A DNA stretch of 64,000 nucleotides from Roseomonas elaeocarpi. Its GTDB lineage: Bacteria; Pseudomonadota; Alphaproteobacteria; Acetobacterales; Acetobacteraceae. A program made the translations under genes and the position numbers. Under the pieces are notes generated by a model. That model had not been told where the DNA came from. It worked only from the letters and a program-made list of their open reading frames with translations, and did no database searches. This document shows, one piece after another, positions 15,596 through 25,382 of this stretch. The stretch covers positions 1-64,000 of the forward strand of contig NZ_JBHLUN010000001.1 of the NCBI RefSeq assembly GCF_042433915.1, read 5' to 3'. Within the stretch, counting starts at the first letter, position 1. Every line of letters starts with the position of its first letter.

Positions 15596-17132
15596 TCCGG
15601 GTGGCGGTGGTGCACCGGCCTCAGGGCTGCAAGCGCCACGCTCGCCTGACTGTGGGGACGGTCTTGGGTTGGCAGAGATCCGCAGGTCCGGAGGCGATCA
15701 ACTCGCCCTCCGGCCGTTCGGCAGGCGGCGGAGACTCGTCTCGTTGAAGCACTGCTCCATGAAAACCTGCAGCTGGTCAGAACCATGGAGACGGAGGTCG
15801 AAGGTCAGCTCTGTGTCGAGGAGTTCGCACCCTGCTGAGCCAGGCAGGAGGCTTCCGGTTGTTCCATCTGGCCGGTGTCTGCCGCTTACCAGCCGGGTGA
15901 TACGCGGCTGAGGCAAGGCATCGTGCTTGTGAGCGGCTGGCTCGTCGCTTTGGCAGGAAACGACCAAGGTTTTCGCGGCGGGGGCGAGAGGGGGTTGTTG
16001 CGGACAGGTCAGGGCCGCGCTGTCACAAGTGCCAGCCCGAAAGCACAGGCTCTGATCCCACGGTTCGTTCGACGCTTTGCTGAAGCTCCGACGTTGTGGA
16101 AGGAGCGTCAATCCGCGAAAATCTGAGAAATTCTGCGGTCGCTGCCTGACCTTGGCTTGCGAGAATTTGTCTGCCCTCGATTTGCCAGACGCCTCTCCGG
16201 GAATTTTTGCCATATTCGCGGCCGTTCGCATTCTGCATGCACGGTTCGCGGTTTGTCAATACGGGCGCAAGAAGGTCGTTCTGGCTTCGGTGTGGAAAAC
16301 CAAAGCTGGCGTTCATTTATTAGGCGTATTCGAGAAGTCTGCGGCGCGTTGATGGAATGAAATATGTGATTCTCGATGTTCGGCCTCCAGCACTTTCACT
16401 GCGTGGCGGCAGCCAGCCGCAAGCATCATGCGTTTGCGCTCCGTGGCGTCTAACGGTGCATTCGATCCGGTAACATGCCTTATTCGCGCGACGATGAAAA
16501 TTAGTGCAGCTTCTCAACTCTGCACCGTAATTGCTGCGCGGTACCCAATCGCGTTGGATGAACAAATTTGTTAGATCTGCTCGGTCGCCGCGTCTCCGTG
16601 AGTGTTTATCGATTGTTGGTGCCAAAAAATTCAAAGGGGATTGCGCTGCAAGAACATCGAAAGCGCTGTCCAGGCGTTCAGAGATACCGGTGTTCATGAG
16701 AGTCTAGATAGCTATGGTCCGAACTCAGCGGCCCAAGGAAAGCTTTCCCGAAGCCGATGACTCCGGCAGCGCCATGATCTGTGGGTTGGGCGGACAAAGC
16801 TGCTTCGCAGCTCGCAGCCATGGTAACCCGGTGCGTCCTCCGGACCGAAGCGGTGGTGTCCTGCGCGATCGGTACCAGGCGCCAGGACATCCACGGGGCA
16901 GGCAGCCGAAGGCCTCGGGCCCAAGCGTTCAGGCTGTCTCATTGCGTCACGCAAGGCATTTGAGTCGCTAAAAAAAGAGCCCTATTGCTTCTGCTGATGC
17001 TGAATTGGGCCGGTTGATCAACGGAACGCTGGTTCGGAAGGGCAGGTTGCGAAATAGGTGCCTGCGAGAGCTATCATCATCTTAATACGGGATGTAAGAC
17101 ATCACGGCGACCGAGGCATTTGGAATACCGGG
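15596..17132. other. 1.5-kb gene-poor region with lower GC
   Basis: No reading frame here has a ribosome site, consistent codon bias or a recognisable motif. GC falls noticeably at about 16080-16700, with A/T tracts unlike the flanking genes, which hints at foreign or decayed DNA. The open frames are short and do not resemble known families. A 10-bp palindrome, GTTGATCAAC, lies at 17013-17022, upstream of the acyltransferase, and may be regulatory. Confidence 0.4.
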
Positions 17133-17906
17133 ATGATTGAGCTGGAAACGGAGACCCATGTCGTCGTCAGGTCCACCGCCAGGTTTCGCGAAATGCTTCG
17201 CGATCATCATATCTATACCATCGAGGACATAAATCGAGACCGGCTGCACGATCGTCACCTTGTGCGCTTCAGAAAAGACTGTGTCGTAGAGCCCTATGTC
17301 GGATGGTATCAAGGGGATAACCTTTGCAGCATGGGGGCTTTCACTTATTCCCATTCCCCCCTGTCGGCTGAAATCAAGCTGGGCCGTTACTGCTCGCTCG
17401 GCGGCAGGATCGCCTGGCCTGGCAGCAGGCACCCGATGCAAGCCGTCAGCACGAGCACAGCTTTCTACTTCCCCAGAAGTGCCCAGGTCGGAGCCGCGTG
17501 GCGAGACATCGGCGCGGCCAGGCCATTCCCGAAAATTCCCAATCCTGATCGAGCGGCACCGGTGATTGGTCACGACGTCTGGATCGGACAGGACTCCGCT
17601 TTCTCCAACGGGGTGAGCATCGGCAATGGCTGCGTTGTTGGAACGCAGGCACTGGTGACGAAGTCCTTCGGTGACTACTCGGTGATCGGAGGAAATCCGG
17701 CGCGGCGGCTGAAAGGAAGGTTCGATGATGATCTTTCTGCAGCCTTGGCAGCAACGAAGTGGTGGCGCCTCGGACTCGATGCTTTGAAAGGCTTGCCCGT
17801 CGATGACCCTGAGTCCTTTGTCAGGGAGGCGGAACGGCTGAAAGATGAGCCCGATTGGCGGCCCGTATCGCTGAACGTCTGGGAAGTCACTCGTACTTTT
17901 TTGTGA
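17133..17906 (+). CDS. CatB-like hexapeptide acyltransferase (left-handed beta-helix)
   Basis: 257 residues. Hexapeptide-repeat strands (IKLGRYCSLGG, GHDVWIGQDS, GVSIGNGCVVG) form the left-handed beta-helix used by CatB/VatD-type O-acetyltransferases. HPMQAVSTSTAF carries the probable catalytic His in the position of the xenobiotic acetyltransferase motif, and GGNPARRLKGRF is the typical C-terminal coil. The frame is open from a GTG at 17058, but ATG 17133 aligns exactly with the start of the paralogue at 18525-19301 (ARFREMLRDHH versus ARFRQLLADHH). It lies at the left end of the EPS locus, so acetylation of a sugar or polymer is likely; the true substrate is unknown. It is cytoplasmic with no signal peptide. 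Confidence 0.85.
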   Translation: MIELETETHVVVRSTARFREMLRDHHIYTIEDINRDRLHDRHLVRFRKDCVVEPYVGWYQGDNLCSMGAFTYSHSPLSAEIKLGRYCSLGGRIAWPGSRHPMQAVSTSTAFYFPRSAQVGAAWRDIGAARPFPKIPNPDRAAPVIGHDVWIGQDSAFSNGVSIGNGCVVGTQALVTKSFGDYSVIGGNPARRLKGRFDDDLSAALAATKWWRLGLDALKGLPVDDPESFVREAERLKDEPDWRPVSLNVWEVTRTFL

Positions 17907-18099
17907 AAAATTAGAAGTAGAACGTTCTGATAAGTAGTGACGTTAATCGCGCAAAAGTTGAAATTTTCTCTCTATGGTTGTAAATTTCGCCTTCTGGTTT
18001 TGCTTTGGCTTCCGCTTTCAACATTATCGTGCTTCGGCAATGTTTTTGCTCTTTGTCATGCTACGATGGGTTCACTCGCCTCTGGTTGCAAATGAGAGC

Positions 18100-18300
18100 A
18101 TGTACCTGCCCATGGACGAAGAACACAGCATGGCAGCCCGGATCCGGGTTCTTGAGCAGGTCGTTATCGCTCTCCTCCACCAAGCGCCGGCTGAGGCGCT
18201 GGTCGAGGCGCGGCGGAGCTTGGGAGGAGAGGCCTCCGAGGACCTGCGCATCGCGATCGAGGCCGGTCTCGAGAATGAAGCCCAGAACTTCGGTGTCTAG
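18100..18300 (+). CDS. Small predicted helical protein, unknown function
   Basis: 66 residues from ATG 18100, preceded by GAGAG. The sequence is strongly helical and charged: MAARIRVLEQVVIALL, then EALVEARRSLGGE and EDLRIAIEAGLE. Codon third positions are G/C-rich from about 18110 onward, in contrast with the A/T-rich DNA just upstream, which supports translation. A start at 18112 is equally possible. It sits between two convergent paralogous acyltransferases. No family is recognised, so the call rests on codon bias and composition only. Confidence 0.5.
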   Translation: MYLPMDEEHSMAARIRVLEQVVIALLHQAPAEALVEARRSLGGEASEDLRIAIEAGLENEAQNFGV

Positions 18301-18524
18301 CTTCAGTCAGGGCTGATGCGAGCCGGTCAGGATCGAGCTCCGGCAGTCACGATCCTCTCTCGCCCGCATTGGCCGTTCGCTGTTGGGCCACTTGGATCAG
18401 CGGTCCGCGTGAACATGCTCCGCGGAGGCACCACTTCCCCACCGCAGGCGATGGATGAAGCCGTGCCGTCACGCGCGTCCACCCAGTGTGAGGAAAGCCG
18501 CGGCGACAGCGTCGCGGATGGCGG

Positions 18525-19301
18525 TCATCCAAGCCGCTGCACTTCATCCCACAGGTTGAGCACTGCAGGCTTCCAGGCCTGGGCAGAGGCAGAACCGCTC
18601 TCCCACTGTTCCACGAAAGCTGCTGGGTCGTGCATGGGATAAGCGGCGAGGTCCTTTGGCGAGAGCTGCCACCACTCCGTGGCTGCCATCTTCACCCCTA
18701 GTTCGCCCGGGAAGCGGGGTCTGACGGCTCGGGCCGGAATGCCGCCGTACAGCCAGAAGCCGTCGAGCTTCGTGCTGACCATCGCGTTGCGCAGGATGAT
18801 CGCGCCGTCGCCAACCACGGCGCCGCGGTTCAGACCGACCTCCGCGGTCAGCCAAACGTCGTTGCCGATCACGGGTGCCGGTTTCTCGTGAAACGGCATA
18901 CGCTTCCAGGGCCAGCCATGCTCCATCTCTGCGGCCGCGACGGAAGAGAAGATCACCCGCCGGTCGTAGAAGGCCGGACTGGTGCTCACGGCGGCGATGG
19001 GATGTTCACTGCCGATGCCTTTCAACCCCCCGGCAATGGAGCAGTACCGGCCGACGCGCATGCCCAGCGGCATGGGTGAGTGGGAGTAGCTGAAGGCGCC
19101 CATGGTACAGAGCGTCTCACCCCTGAAGAAGGCCGTGTATGGCTCTATCAGCGTGTCCTTGGTGAAGGAAACAACAGTGTTGTCCCCCCACCGCTCGTAG
19201 GACCCATTGTCGGCGATGAAGACGTGGTGGTCTGCAAGGAGCTGCCGAAACCTGGCATCCACCTGAACGACGGCGATCGTGGGTGTTTCGCGTAAAAGCA
19301 T
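18525..19301 (-). CDS. CatB-like hexapeptide acyltransferase, paralogue of the 17133 gene
   Basis: 258 residues and colinear with the acyltransferase at 17133-17906: ARFRQLLADHH near the N-terminus, a matching 'LCTMGAFSYSHSP' (LCSMGAFTYSHSP in the other), EHPIAAVSTSPAF with the probable catalytic His, then GNDVWLTAEVGLNRGAVVGDGA and GGIPARAVRPRF. It should transfer an acetyl or similar acyl group to a hydroxyl, presumably on a sugar in this EPS locus. The two copies are convergent rather than tandem and have diverged considerably, which suggests different acceptors. No strong ribosome site precedes ATG 19301. Confidence 0.85.
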   Translation of the reverse strand: MLLRETPTIAVVQVDARFRQLLADHHVFIADNGSYERWGDNTVVSFTKDTLIEPYTAFFRGETLCTMGAFSYSHSPMPLGMRVGRYCSIAGGLKGIGSEHPIAAVSTSPAFYDRRVIFSSVAAAEMEHGWPWKRMPFHEKPAPVIGNDVWLTAEVGLNRGAVVGDGAIILRNAMVSTKLDGFWLYGGIPARAVRPRFPGELGVKMAATEWWQLSPKDLAAYPMHDPAAFVEQWESGSASAQAWKPAVLNLWDEVQRLG

Positions 19302-19971
19302 ATTCTGAAGAATGGAACTTCAATCATCGCGTGTCCAGGCAGCGCCAAGCTACTCGCCCGATAGGCTTGGTGGTCCGCCGGCCGACGGACGTGTCGGCTG
19401 CTTGGTCGGTCTCCGTTATCCGGCCTGCCCTGGAACCTGCCTGAACATTCCGCTGGCACCTTCTTCCGGTGCGAAGACACTGGTTGCGAGGGATCTGCTG
19501 CAGCGCTCAGCGGTGAAGGAGCGAGCATCGTTTCCGCACCCAACATGCCGCGGGCCTGCGAGCGACAGGCCGAGCGTCACGGCGCTCCGCACCGCATGCG
19601 CAGAAGGGGTGGTCCCAACGACGATGATGGTGTGGTGATGTGCCGATGGCTCGCCGCGATGTGCAAACCGCCATGCCGGCAACACTGGAGCTTCCCCAGG
19701 TCAGTTTTCGCGTCCAGGCGAGGCGGCCTGCGGAATACGTCCTGGGACGCGCTTGGTCAGCTTCGGCGCCGATGCCCACGTCGCCGAGCGAGAGGGCCGG
19801 ACGACCCCAGCCTTAGGCAGCCCTCGCAACGACCGCTCGAAACGTGCGAGCGGCCGCTGCGGTTCGGACTGGGTCTTATCCCGATGGGCCACAGAAGCCA
19901 GGCGTGGACCACGATCCGCCCGAGCTATCCCGGACCCCACGGAGCGGCACCATGGACCACGACCGCACCGT
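19302..19971. other. Intergenic region, no gene seen
   Basis: 670 nt between the 5' end of an acyltransferase gene and the 3' end of the WavE-like gene, both on the minus strand. Open frames occur on both strands through high GC, but none has a ribosome site or a recognisable motif. The promoter of the acyltransferase should lie in the first 150 nt. Confidence 0.3.
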
Positions 19972-21777
19972 TCATGAGGCCGCCAGCAGGCTCGGAGGCA
20001 TACGCCGGTCCAGCCCCGCGGCTTTGATGATCTGCTGGAGTTTGCCGAAGCTCTCCCTCCAGAGCAGCATGGTGACTCTGGCGGTGGGCGGATTGGCGTA
20101 CATATCCCTGGCAGCATTGCCGATGAGTTCGCTGTATTCTCCCGCGGACTTGGCTGCCTGCTCCAGCGTGCTGGCAGCAACGCGCGCATCGAAATGGCGA
20201 TCCGCCCCGTCGAGGCGAAACAGCCCTATCATGACCAGGGCCGGCCAGATATTCTTTCTTGCGGCATCCGTAAGGTCACGCAGGGTTTCCCCGTAAGCTG
20301 TTTCCGCTTCCGCGGCATTCAGGTAGCCCTGAACTCCATTCCTGAACAACCAGCCGCGCATGATCTGTGCATCGGAACTTCTGCCTTTTGCCGCAGCGCC
20401 GATCAGAATCCACGCGTCCCTGAGGCCTGTTGGATCGTTGCTCATCAACCGCTTCATGCCACACCAAAACAAGACGGTGGCTTCAAGCGATGCCATGATC
20501 AGGTTCGGCCTGTTGATCACGTCCTGTGCGATCGCACCGTAGGCCGGATCGACGTAGGAGATTCCCAGGTCGTTGAGGACCTTCGAGAACTGCGCGACAA
20601 GAACAGCCTTAAAATCCTGCTCCCTCTGCGATGATGCGGGCGCAGCGATACTGCGACTTCTTCCGATAAAGGGCTTGAGGTCCTTGTTGGCCATGATGGC
20701 AACCATGGGACTGTCTTGCGAAAAAGCTTTCTCGATGAAGTCGAGAGTTTCCTGACCATTTTCCGGGCTGAATCGCCAGCTGGAGTATCCGCCGTCGGCA
20801 ATATCATTCGCGGCGTCATCGAACGACGTGCTGCCGCTTTTCCTGTTTATGCCATCATTCAGCAAACGGTCGAACAGGATGGAAGACGTGGCCCTGGTTC
20901 CGCGGAACCCCGCGATATACACGGTGTCGACCAGGTGACGCTCCGGTCGGCCGGTCAACAATGGCAGAAGTGGCCCGGAAGGCTGCGGCAGGCGACCCGA
21001 AAGGTCTCGCCCGCACAGGAAGCTACTCGCGTGAATCGCAGCATGCAGAGCCAGAAGCCTGGCGAGGGGAGAAGGCAAATCCTCCGTCCCGCGATTGGAC
21101 CAGACCACCAGGGCATGGCTGATGCTGTAATGTGAGATCTGGCTGAACAATTCGAGCAGGAAGACATTGTTCTGGTAGAACGGCCAGGAAAGAACCCTGA
21201 GTTCCGGGGAGGCGATCGGGTTAAAGAACACTTCCTCGAAGTGCCTTGCCACGCCCATTGCGGCAAGAAGGTCATCACGATCGCCGAAGAAGCAGAAGTC
21301 GCTCATCCACATAAAGGCTGTGGACGAGTAACCCAGGATCGAGATTTTATTCCTGAAAGGGGATTTGAACTGGCCGATGTCGGTCGTCCTGGAGAGCGGC
21401 TGATCCAGCGCATCCTCCAATGTACCCATCAGCTTGAGGGTCTTGTCCGTTCGACAGCGAAGCACCCGCGAGCCTGGCGGACAGGCCAGGAGTCCTGCCA
21501 TCACGCTCTTAAACTGCGCGTGAATGGCACCCTTTCCAAGATCTTCCGGCGTCGTACTTTGCACCACCAATATGCCGCTGTCGTCCAGGATCGCTGCAAG
21601 TCCCGGAATTGACGCAATCTGCCCGGCCCAGGTGGAAACGATAATGTGGCTCGCCCGGCCTTGCCGCACCAGCGACAGGGCACGTTCAACTGTGGCCAGG
21701 AACTCCAGCGGTTCTCTGATGGCACCTGTGATCAGAATGACATTGAGCGCTGACGGGCTGCCATCATCTCGTAACAT
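19972..21777 (-). CDS. WavE-like polysaccharide biosynthesis protein with a long C-terminal extension
   Basis: 601 residues. The N-terminal half resembles the WavE LPS-synthesis family (Vibrio core oligosaccharide): an opening VILITGAIREPLEFLATVERAL, the HIIVSTWAG motif, LRCRTDKTL and a SDFCFFGDRDDL segment. The C-terminal part (about 400-600) is Ala-rich and helical (for example AKGRSSDAQIMRGWLFRNG, AAEAETAYGETLRDL), reminiscent of TPR/Sel1-type helices. ATG 21777 is preceded by GGAG at a spacing of 8. WavE proteins are putative glycosyltransferases; its location in an EPS locus fits, but the reaction is unproven. It stands alone, with large gaps on both sides. Confidence 0.65.
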   Translation of the reverse strand: MLRDDGSPSALNVILITGAIREPLEFLATVERALSLVRQGRASHIIVSTWAGQIASIPGLAAILDDSGILVVQSTTPEDLGKGAIHAQFKSVMAGLLACPPGSRVLRCRTDKTLKLMGTLEDALDQPLSRTTDIGQFKSPFRNKISILGYSSTAFMWMSDFCFFGDRDDLLAAMGVARHFEEVFFNPIASPELRVLSWPFYQNNVFLLELFSQISHYSISHALVVWSNRGTEDLPSPLARLLALHAAIHASSFLCGRDLSGRLPQPSGPLLPLLTGRPERHLVDTVYIAGFRGTRATSSILFDRLLNDGINRKSGSTSFDDAANDIADGGYSSWRFSPENGQETLDFIEKAFSQDSPMVAIMANKDLKPFIGRSRSIAAPASSQREQDFKAVLVAQFSKVLNDLGISYVDPAYGAIAQDVINRPNLIMASLEATVLFWCGMKRLMSNDPTGLRDAWILIGAAAKGRSSDAQIMRGWLFRNGVQGYLNAAEAETAYGETLRDLTDAARKNIWPALVMIGLFRLDGADRHFDARVAASTLEQAAKSAGEYSELIGNAARDMYANPPTARVTMLLWRESFGKLQQIIKAAGLDRRMPPSLLAAS

Positions 21778-22625
21778 CGGTGGGACTCCAACAAAGCATT
21801 TCGGTCTTTACGTTCACGTCCGGCGGTAAGCACACCGGGATGTCCGAGTGGCTGCGCTCAGCAAAATTATCATGAGCCATGTGCATCAACATGGCGCGAG
21901 AAAGAGAGCCTGTTCGTTAAGCGGCCGGATAAAGCGAATGGCGGGAATTCTGATGATGCTGGCATCAAAGGCATCGCTGCCAGCGGCGCGAGGTACGGGC
22001 GGCTTACTAGGCGCTACCGGCATCAAGCCCGACCTCGAGGCACATTCCCTCGTTTCGTGGACCACCGCCCGGGCGAGTTGCGCCCGGCCTTCAGGCGGTT
22101 TGCCTGAGTGCTTTCTGTGTGAGGGTGTTCCGGAACCTCGTTCCTCTTGAGCTCGCTCAGGAGCCGGAACTGCGGTGACCATGATTTCTTCCCTGACAGG
22201 GCAGGCGTAGCTCGGGCAGGTACCGCCGCGGAAGCGAGGTCATCGCTGATGGTCCGTTGGGAGGGGGGAGCACAGATCACCGCGTGGTTCCGGTCGGGCG
22301 CTTTGCCGGTCGGCTCGTGCGGCTGGGCCCAGACCATCTGCGGGATCCGTCCCGCGGCGCAGTCAGATGGCTTCGGCGCCGGCGCTCTCCGGCGTCGCGC
22401 GACGAAGCCGGAAGGCTCAAGGAGCGCGCAACCCAGCAACGGCAACCGGGGACGTGCCAGCAGCCGGAAGGATCCGGTGCGTGGCTTGCCTCGGTGTTGC
22501 GACAGTCCGCTGCAGGCGCTCGAACCGATGCCTGTCCTCCATCATGAACGATCCGACCGCGTCCCGGCCACGTGCCGTAGCGGCGGCATCTCATGGGAGT
22601 GAGGACAGGCCGTCAAGTTCGGCTG
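21778..22625. other. Intergenic region, no gene seen
   Basis: 848 nt between two minus-strand genes. The first ~120 nt beyond 21778 should hold the promoter of the WavE-like gene. The rest shows no supported coding sequence. A short match to a tRNA D-arm (around 21841) is not accompanied by an acceptor stem or T arm. Confidence 0.3.
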
Positions 22626-23192
22626 CTATTCCTCCCAGCGGACGCCGGTTCTGACGACGCGGGCCGGCGTGCCAACCGCCAGGCTGCCGTCCGGAATCGA
22701 GCCGTTCACCAGTGACCGTGCGCCCACGACCGAGTCCGAACCCACCTCGGCGTTTCTGAGCAGCAGAACATCTTCGGCCATCCAGACGCGGTCCCCCACG
22801 ACGATGTTGCCGGGCGGGTTGATGGCCTCGCCCGATGCTGCGTCCAGGATCCGGTGACTGTCCGAGGTTCTGAACTTGACCGAGGCAAACAGGCAATCAT
22901 CCCCGATCACCACGTTTCCCCCGGCAACATTCATGAAAATGCCGGTTCTGGCCCGGAGATTGCGCCCGATCAGGACGGAAACATTGGGAGATTTGAGATG
23001 CACGTCGCCCCGCATGATGCAGCGCGGTCCGATCACGACCTTGCAGCCAGGGGACCTGAAATGGACAGTCAGTCCCGAGAGCTGGCATTCGTCACCCACC
23101 TCGATCGAGCAGTCCACGCTGTAGAAATGGACGCGAAGGCCTTCGGGGCTACCGACGACTTTGTTCCGCTCGACGTTGCCGATAATTTCCAA
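22626..23192 (-). CDS. Left-handed-beta-helix acyltransferase with a TTG start
   Basis: 188 residues with hexapeptide-type strands throughout: IEVGDECQLSGL, VVIGPRCIMRGDV, VLIGRNLRARTG, VVIGDDCLFAS, IVVGDRVWMAED and the closing PDGSLAVGTPARVVR. SDSHRI probably supplies the catalytic His. No ATG exists in the expected place. A TTG at 23192 is preceded by AAGAAAGGA with 7-nt spacing, and translation from it starts just before the first coil, so I chose it. This is the third acyltransferase in the region and differs from the two CatB-like ones, resembling capsule/LPS maltose-type O-acetyltransferases. Polymer or nucleotide-sugar acetylation is inferred. Confidence 0.78.
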   Translation of the reverse strand: MEIIGNVERNKVVGSPEGLRVHFYSVDCSIEVGDECQLSGLTVHFRSPGCKVVIGPRCIMRGDVHLKSPNVSVLIGRNLRARTGIFMNVAGGNVVIGDDCLFASVKFRTSDSHRILDAASGEAINPPGNIVVGDRVWMAEDVLLLRNAEVGSDSVVGARSLVNGSIPDGSLAVGTPARVVRTGVRWEE

Positions 23193-23747
23193 GGTTTTGT
23201 CCTTTCTTGTCTTCGCCCGGAACTCTGTGCCGTTTGCTGCCGTGATCGATCCAGGATGGACAAGCGGTGGGTGCTTCGTGGCGGAACGAAAGGAACGCGA
23301 TGCGGTTCCCGACGTCCCGGATGTATTATGAGGCGTAGCCGGTGTGGCCGCGGCCAGCAACGACCTGGAGCGACGCGCGGGGTGTGCAATCCAGGCACCG
23401 CGACAATGTGAGAGCCCGCAGCGGAGCGGATGGACGGCTGCTGCCACGATCGGACCGATCGCGGACCCGGCTCCTCGGTTGCAACAACCCGGAACGATCC
23501 CCCCACGATCTCCCGGCCGCGCCGGGCGCTCCCGCCAACTCAGACCGCCAGGTTACCCGGTGGACAGGCGGCTTGGCCCACCCGCCAGACCCGTTGCCGG
23601 CAAATAGATGCATCTTCCGATGGTGGTACTTCCAAAGAGCCGCGCCCGCCGCCTGCCACTGCCGAATGGATCAATCGTCAACCGCGAATGACATGGTTAT
23701 GGCTCGGGAGCATCGGGTTTCACCGGAAACTGGCGGGGACGGTATTC
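23193..23747. promoter_or_regulatory. Divergent promoter region: acyltransferase / GMC-wzx-epimerase-wzy operon
   Basis: 555 nt between divergent genes, holding the promoter of the coupled operon to the right. Open frames extend upstream of the GMC gene (an ATG at 23688 is in frame), but none has a ribosome site. No clear promoter boxes or operators were recognised. Confidence 0.3.
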
Positions 23748-25382
23748 GTGATCACCGACATCGAGCAGCTGCCTGATCACGCAGTGCTCCAGGCCGATAT
23801 CTGCATCGTGGGCGCCGGTGCGGCCGGCCTCCTGATCGCGCGTGAGTTCCTGGGAACGGCGACGCAGGTCATCCTGCTCGAGAGCGGGGGGCTGGGCGCG
23901 GAAGATGCCACGCAGGCGCTGAGTGCCGGCGAGGTGAGCGAGGGGGCGTTCCGCGGCCTGCAGGCGGGCCGGTCGCGCGTCCTGGGCGGCACCACGACGC
24001 TGTGGGGCGGTCAGTGCATCCCGCTTGATCCCATCGACCTCGCGGAGCGACCCTGGGTGCCCTTCAGCGGCTGGCCGATCGGCCCGGACGAGCTCGCGCC
24101 CTTCTACGAGCGGGCGAAGCAGCACCTGCGGATCGAGCAGGACGAGTATGACCAGCCCGTTTGGGAGCGATTCGGCCTGGGCAGCCTGGTTCTGGATCGT
24201 GCCAAGCTGCAGGCGGTGCACGGCGTGTTCATCCGCCAGCCCGATCTGGGCCGCCGCTTCCGCGAGGAAATCCGGGCGGCGGATAACGTGCGCGTGCTGC
24301 TGCACGCCAACGTGCGCTCGATCGAGACCGATGCCAGCGGCGTTCAGGTAAGCCGCGTCGCCTTCTGCAGCCTGGGCGGGCGGCGGGGCTCCGTGGCGGC
24401 GAGGCGTGTCGTGCTCTGCGCCGGCGCCATCGAAAACGCCCGCCTGCTGCTGCTGTCCGACAGCAAGCATCCGAACGGGTTGGGCAACGACCGCGATCTG
24501 GTGGGCCGCTTCCTGCAGGATCACCCCTGCGGCCGTACCGCCACGATCGAGACGACCGATCCGCGCCGCCTCCAGGACCGTTTCAACCTGCTCTACGGCA
24601 AGCGCGCCAACTACCTTCCCAAGCTGGCGCTGAGCGAGGCCGTCCAGCGCGAGCAGAAGGTGCTGAACTGCGTCGCGCGCCTGGAATACGAGTACGAGGC
24701 GGATTCGGGCATGCAGGCGGTGCGCGACCTGATGGAGGCCGCTCGTGGCCGCCGCTGGCCCAAGGGCCTCGGCGGCACGCTGGCGCGTCTGGGCCGGGGA
24801 AGCCCGGCCCTCGCGGGCGATGCCTGGCGGGTGCTGGCCAAGGGCCTTTCACCGGCGCCGCGGCCGCGCCGGATCCACCTGGAAGTGTTCAGCGAGCAGA
24901 CGCCGCAGCCCGACAGCCGCGTCGTGCTGGGCCGGGGCACCGACGCGCTCGGCCTGCGCAAGGTGCTGGTGGACTGGCGGCTGGACGACCTCACCTGGCG
25001 CACCTTCGGCGTGTTCTCGCGCACCGTGCGCGACGAGTTCGCGCGCCTGGGCCTGGGCGAGGTGCGGCTGCTGGACTGGCTGGATGCCGAGGTGCCGCCC
25101 CGCTCCGCCGTGGTCGATTCCTATCATCCGGCGGGCACCACGCGCATGGCGCGCCACGCCGCCGGCGGTGTGGTGGACATCAACAGCCAGGTCTTCGGCG
25201 TGCAGGGCCTCTACGTGACCGGAAGCTCGGTGTTCCCCACCTCGGGCGCCGCCAACCCCACCTTCACCATCGCGGCGATGGCGCTGCGCCTGGCGGCGCG
25301 CCTGAAGTCGGAGATCGCGACGCGCAACGTCGTCACGGTGCAGCAGTGGCCGGCGCGGGCGGAGGCGACGGGTGCGGGCTGA
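23748..25382 (+). CDS. GMC-family FAD-dependent oxidoreductase
   Basis: 544 residues from GTG 23748, preceded by GGGGA. The Rossmann dinucleotide motif GAGAAG lies at residues 22-27, followed by the acidic end of the second strand (LLESGG). GGTTTLWGGQ and WPIGPDELAPFYERA are typical of the glucose-methanol-choline group. The C-terminal GMC_oxred_C domain has HPAGTTRM and TGSSVFPTSGAANPT, including the catalytic-region His. It is the first gene of a tightly coupled run: the wzx start lies 11 nt inside it. A paralogue sits at 59046-60668 with an identical GAGAAG offset, which supports both starts. It lacks a signal peptide, so it would oxidise a cytosolic (perhaps lipid-linked or nucleotide) sugar or alcohol; the substrate is unknown. 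Confidence 0.87.
   Translation: MITDIEQLPDHAVLQADICIVGAGAAGLLIAREFLGTATQVILLESGGLGAEDATQALSAGEVSEGAFRGLQAGRSRVLGGTTTLWGGQCIPLDPIDLAERPWVPFSGWPIGPDELAPFYERAKQHLRIEQDEYDQPVWERFGLGSLVLDRAKLQAVHGVFIRQPDLGRRFREEIRAADNVRVLLHANVRSIETDASGVQVSRVAFCSLGGRRGSVAARRVVLCAGAIENARLLLLSDSKHPNGLGNDRDLVGRFLQDHPCGRTATIETTDPRRLQDRFNLLYGKRANYLPKLALSEAVQREQKVLNCVARLEYEYEADSGMQAVRDLMEAARGRRWPKGLGGTLARLGRGSPALAGDAWRVLAKGLSPAPRPRRIHLEVFSEQTPQPDSRVVLGRGTDALGLRKVLVDWRLDDLTWRTFGVFSRTVRDEFARLGLGEVRLLDWLDAEVPPRSAVVDSYHPAGTTRMARHAAGGVVDINSQVFGVQGLYVTGSSVFPTSGAANPTFTIAAMALRLAARLKSEIATRNVVTVQQWPARAEATGAG

Noticed and set aside
15698..16231. A 177-codon minus-strand frame in the gene-poor region
   Set aside because: No ribosome site, mixed codon bias and no recognisable domain, so it cannot be supported as a gene.
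21841..21900. Short tRNA-like string resembling the D-arm of tRNA-Ser/Leu (GTCCGAGTGGCTG)
   Set aside because: No acceptor stem, anticodon arm or T-arm sequence could be matched around it.
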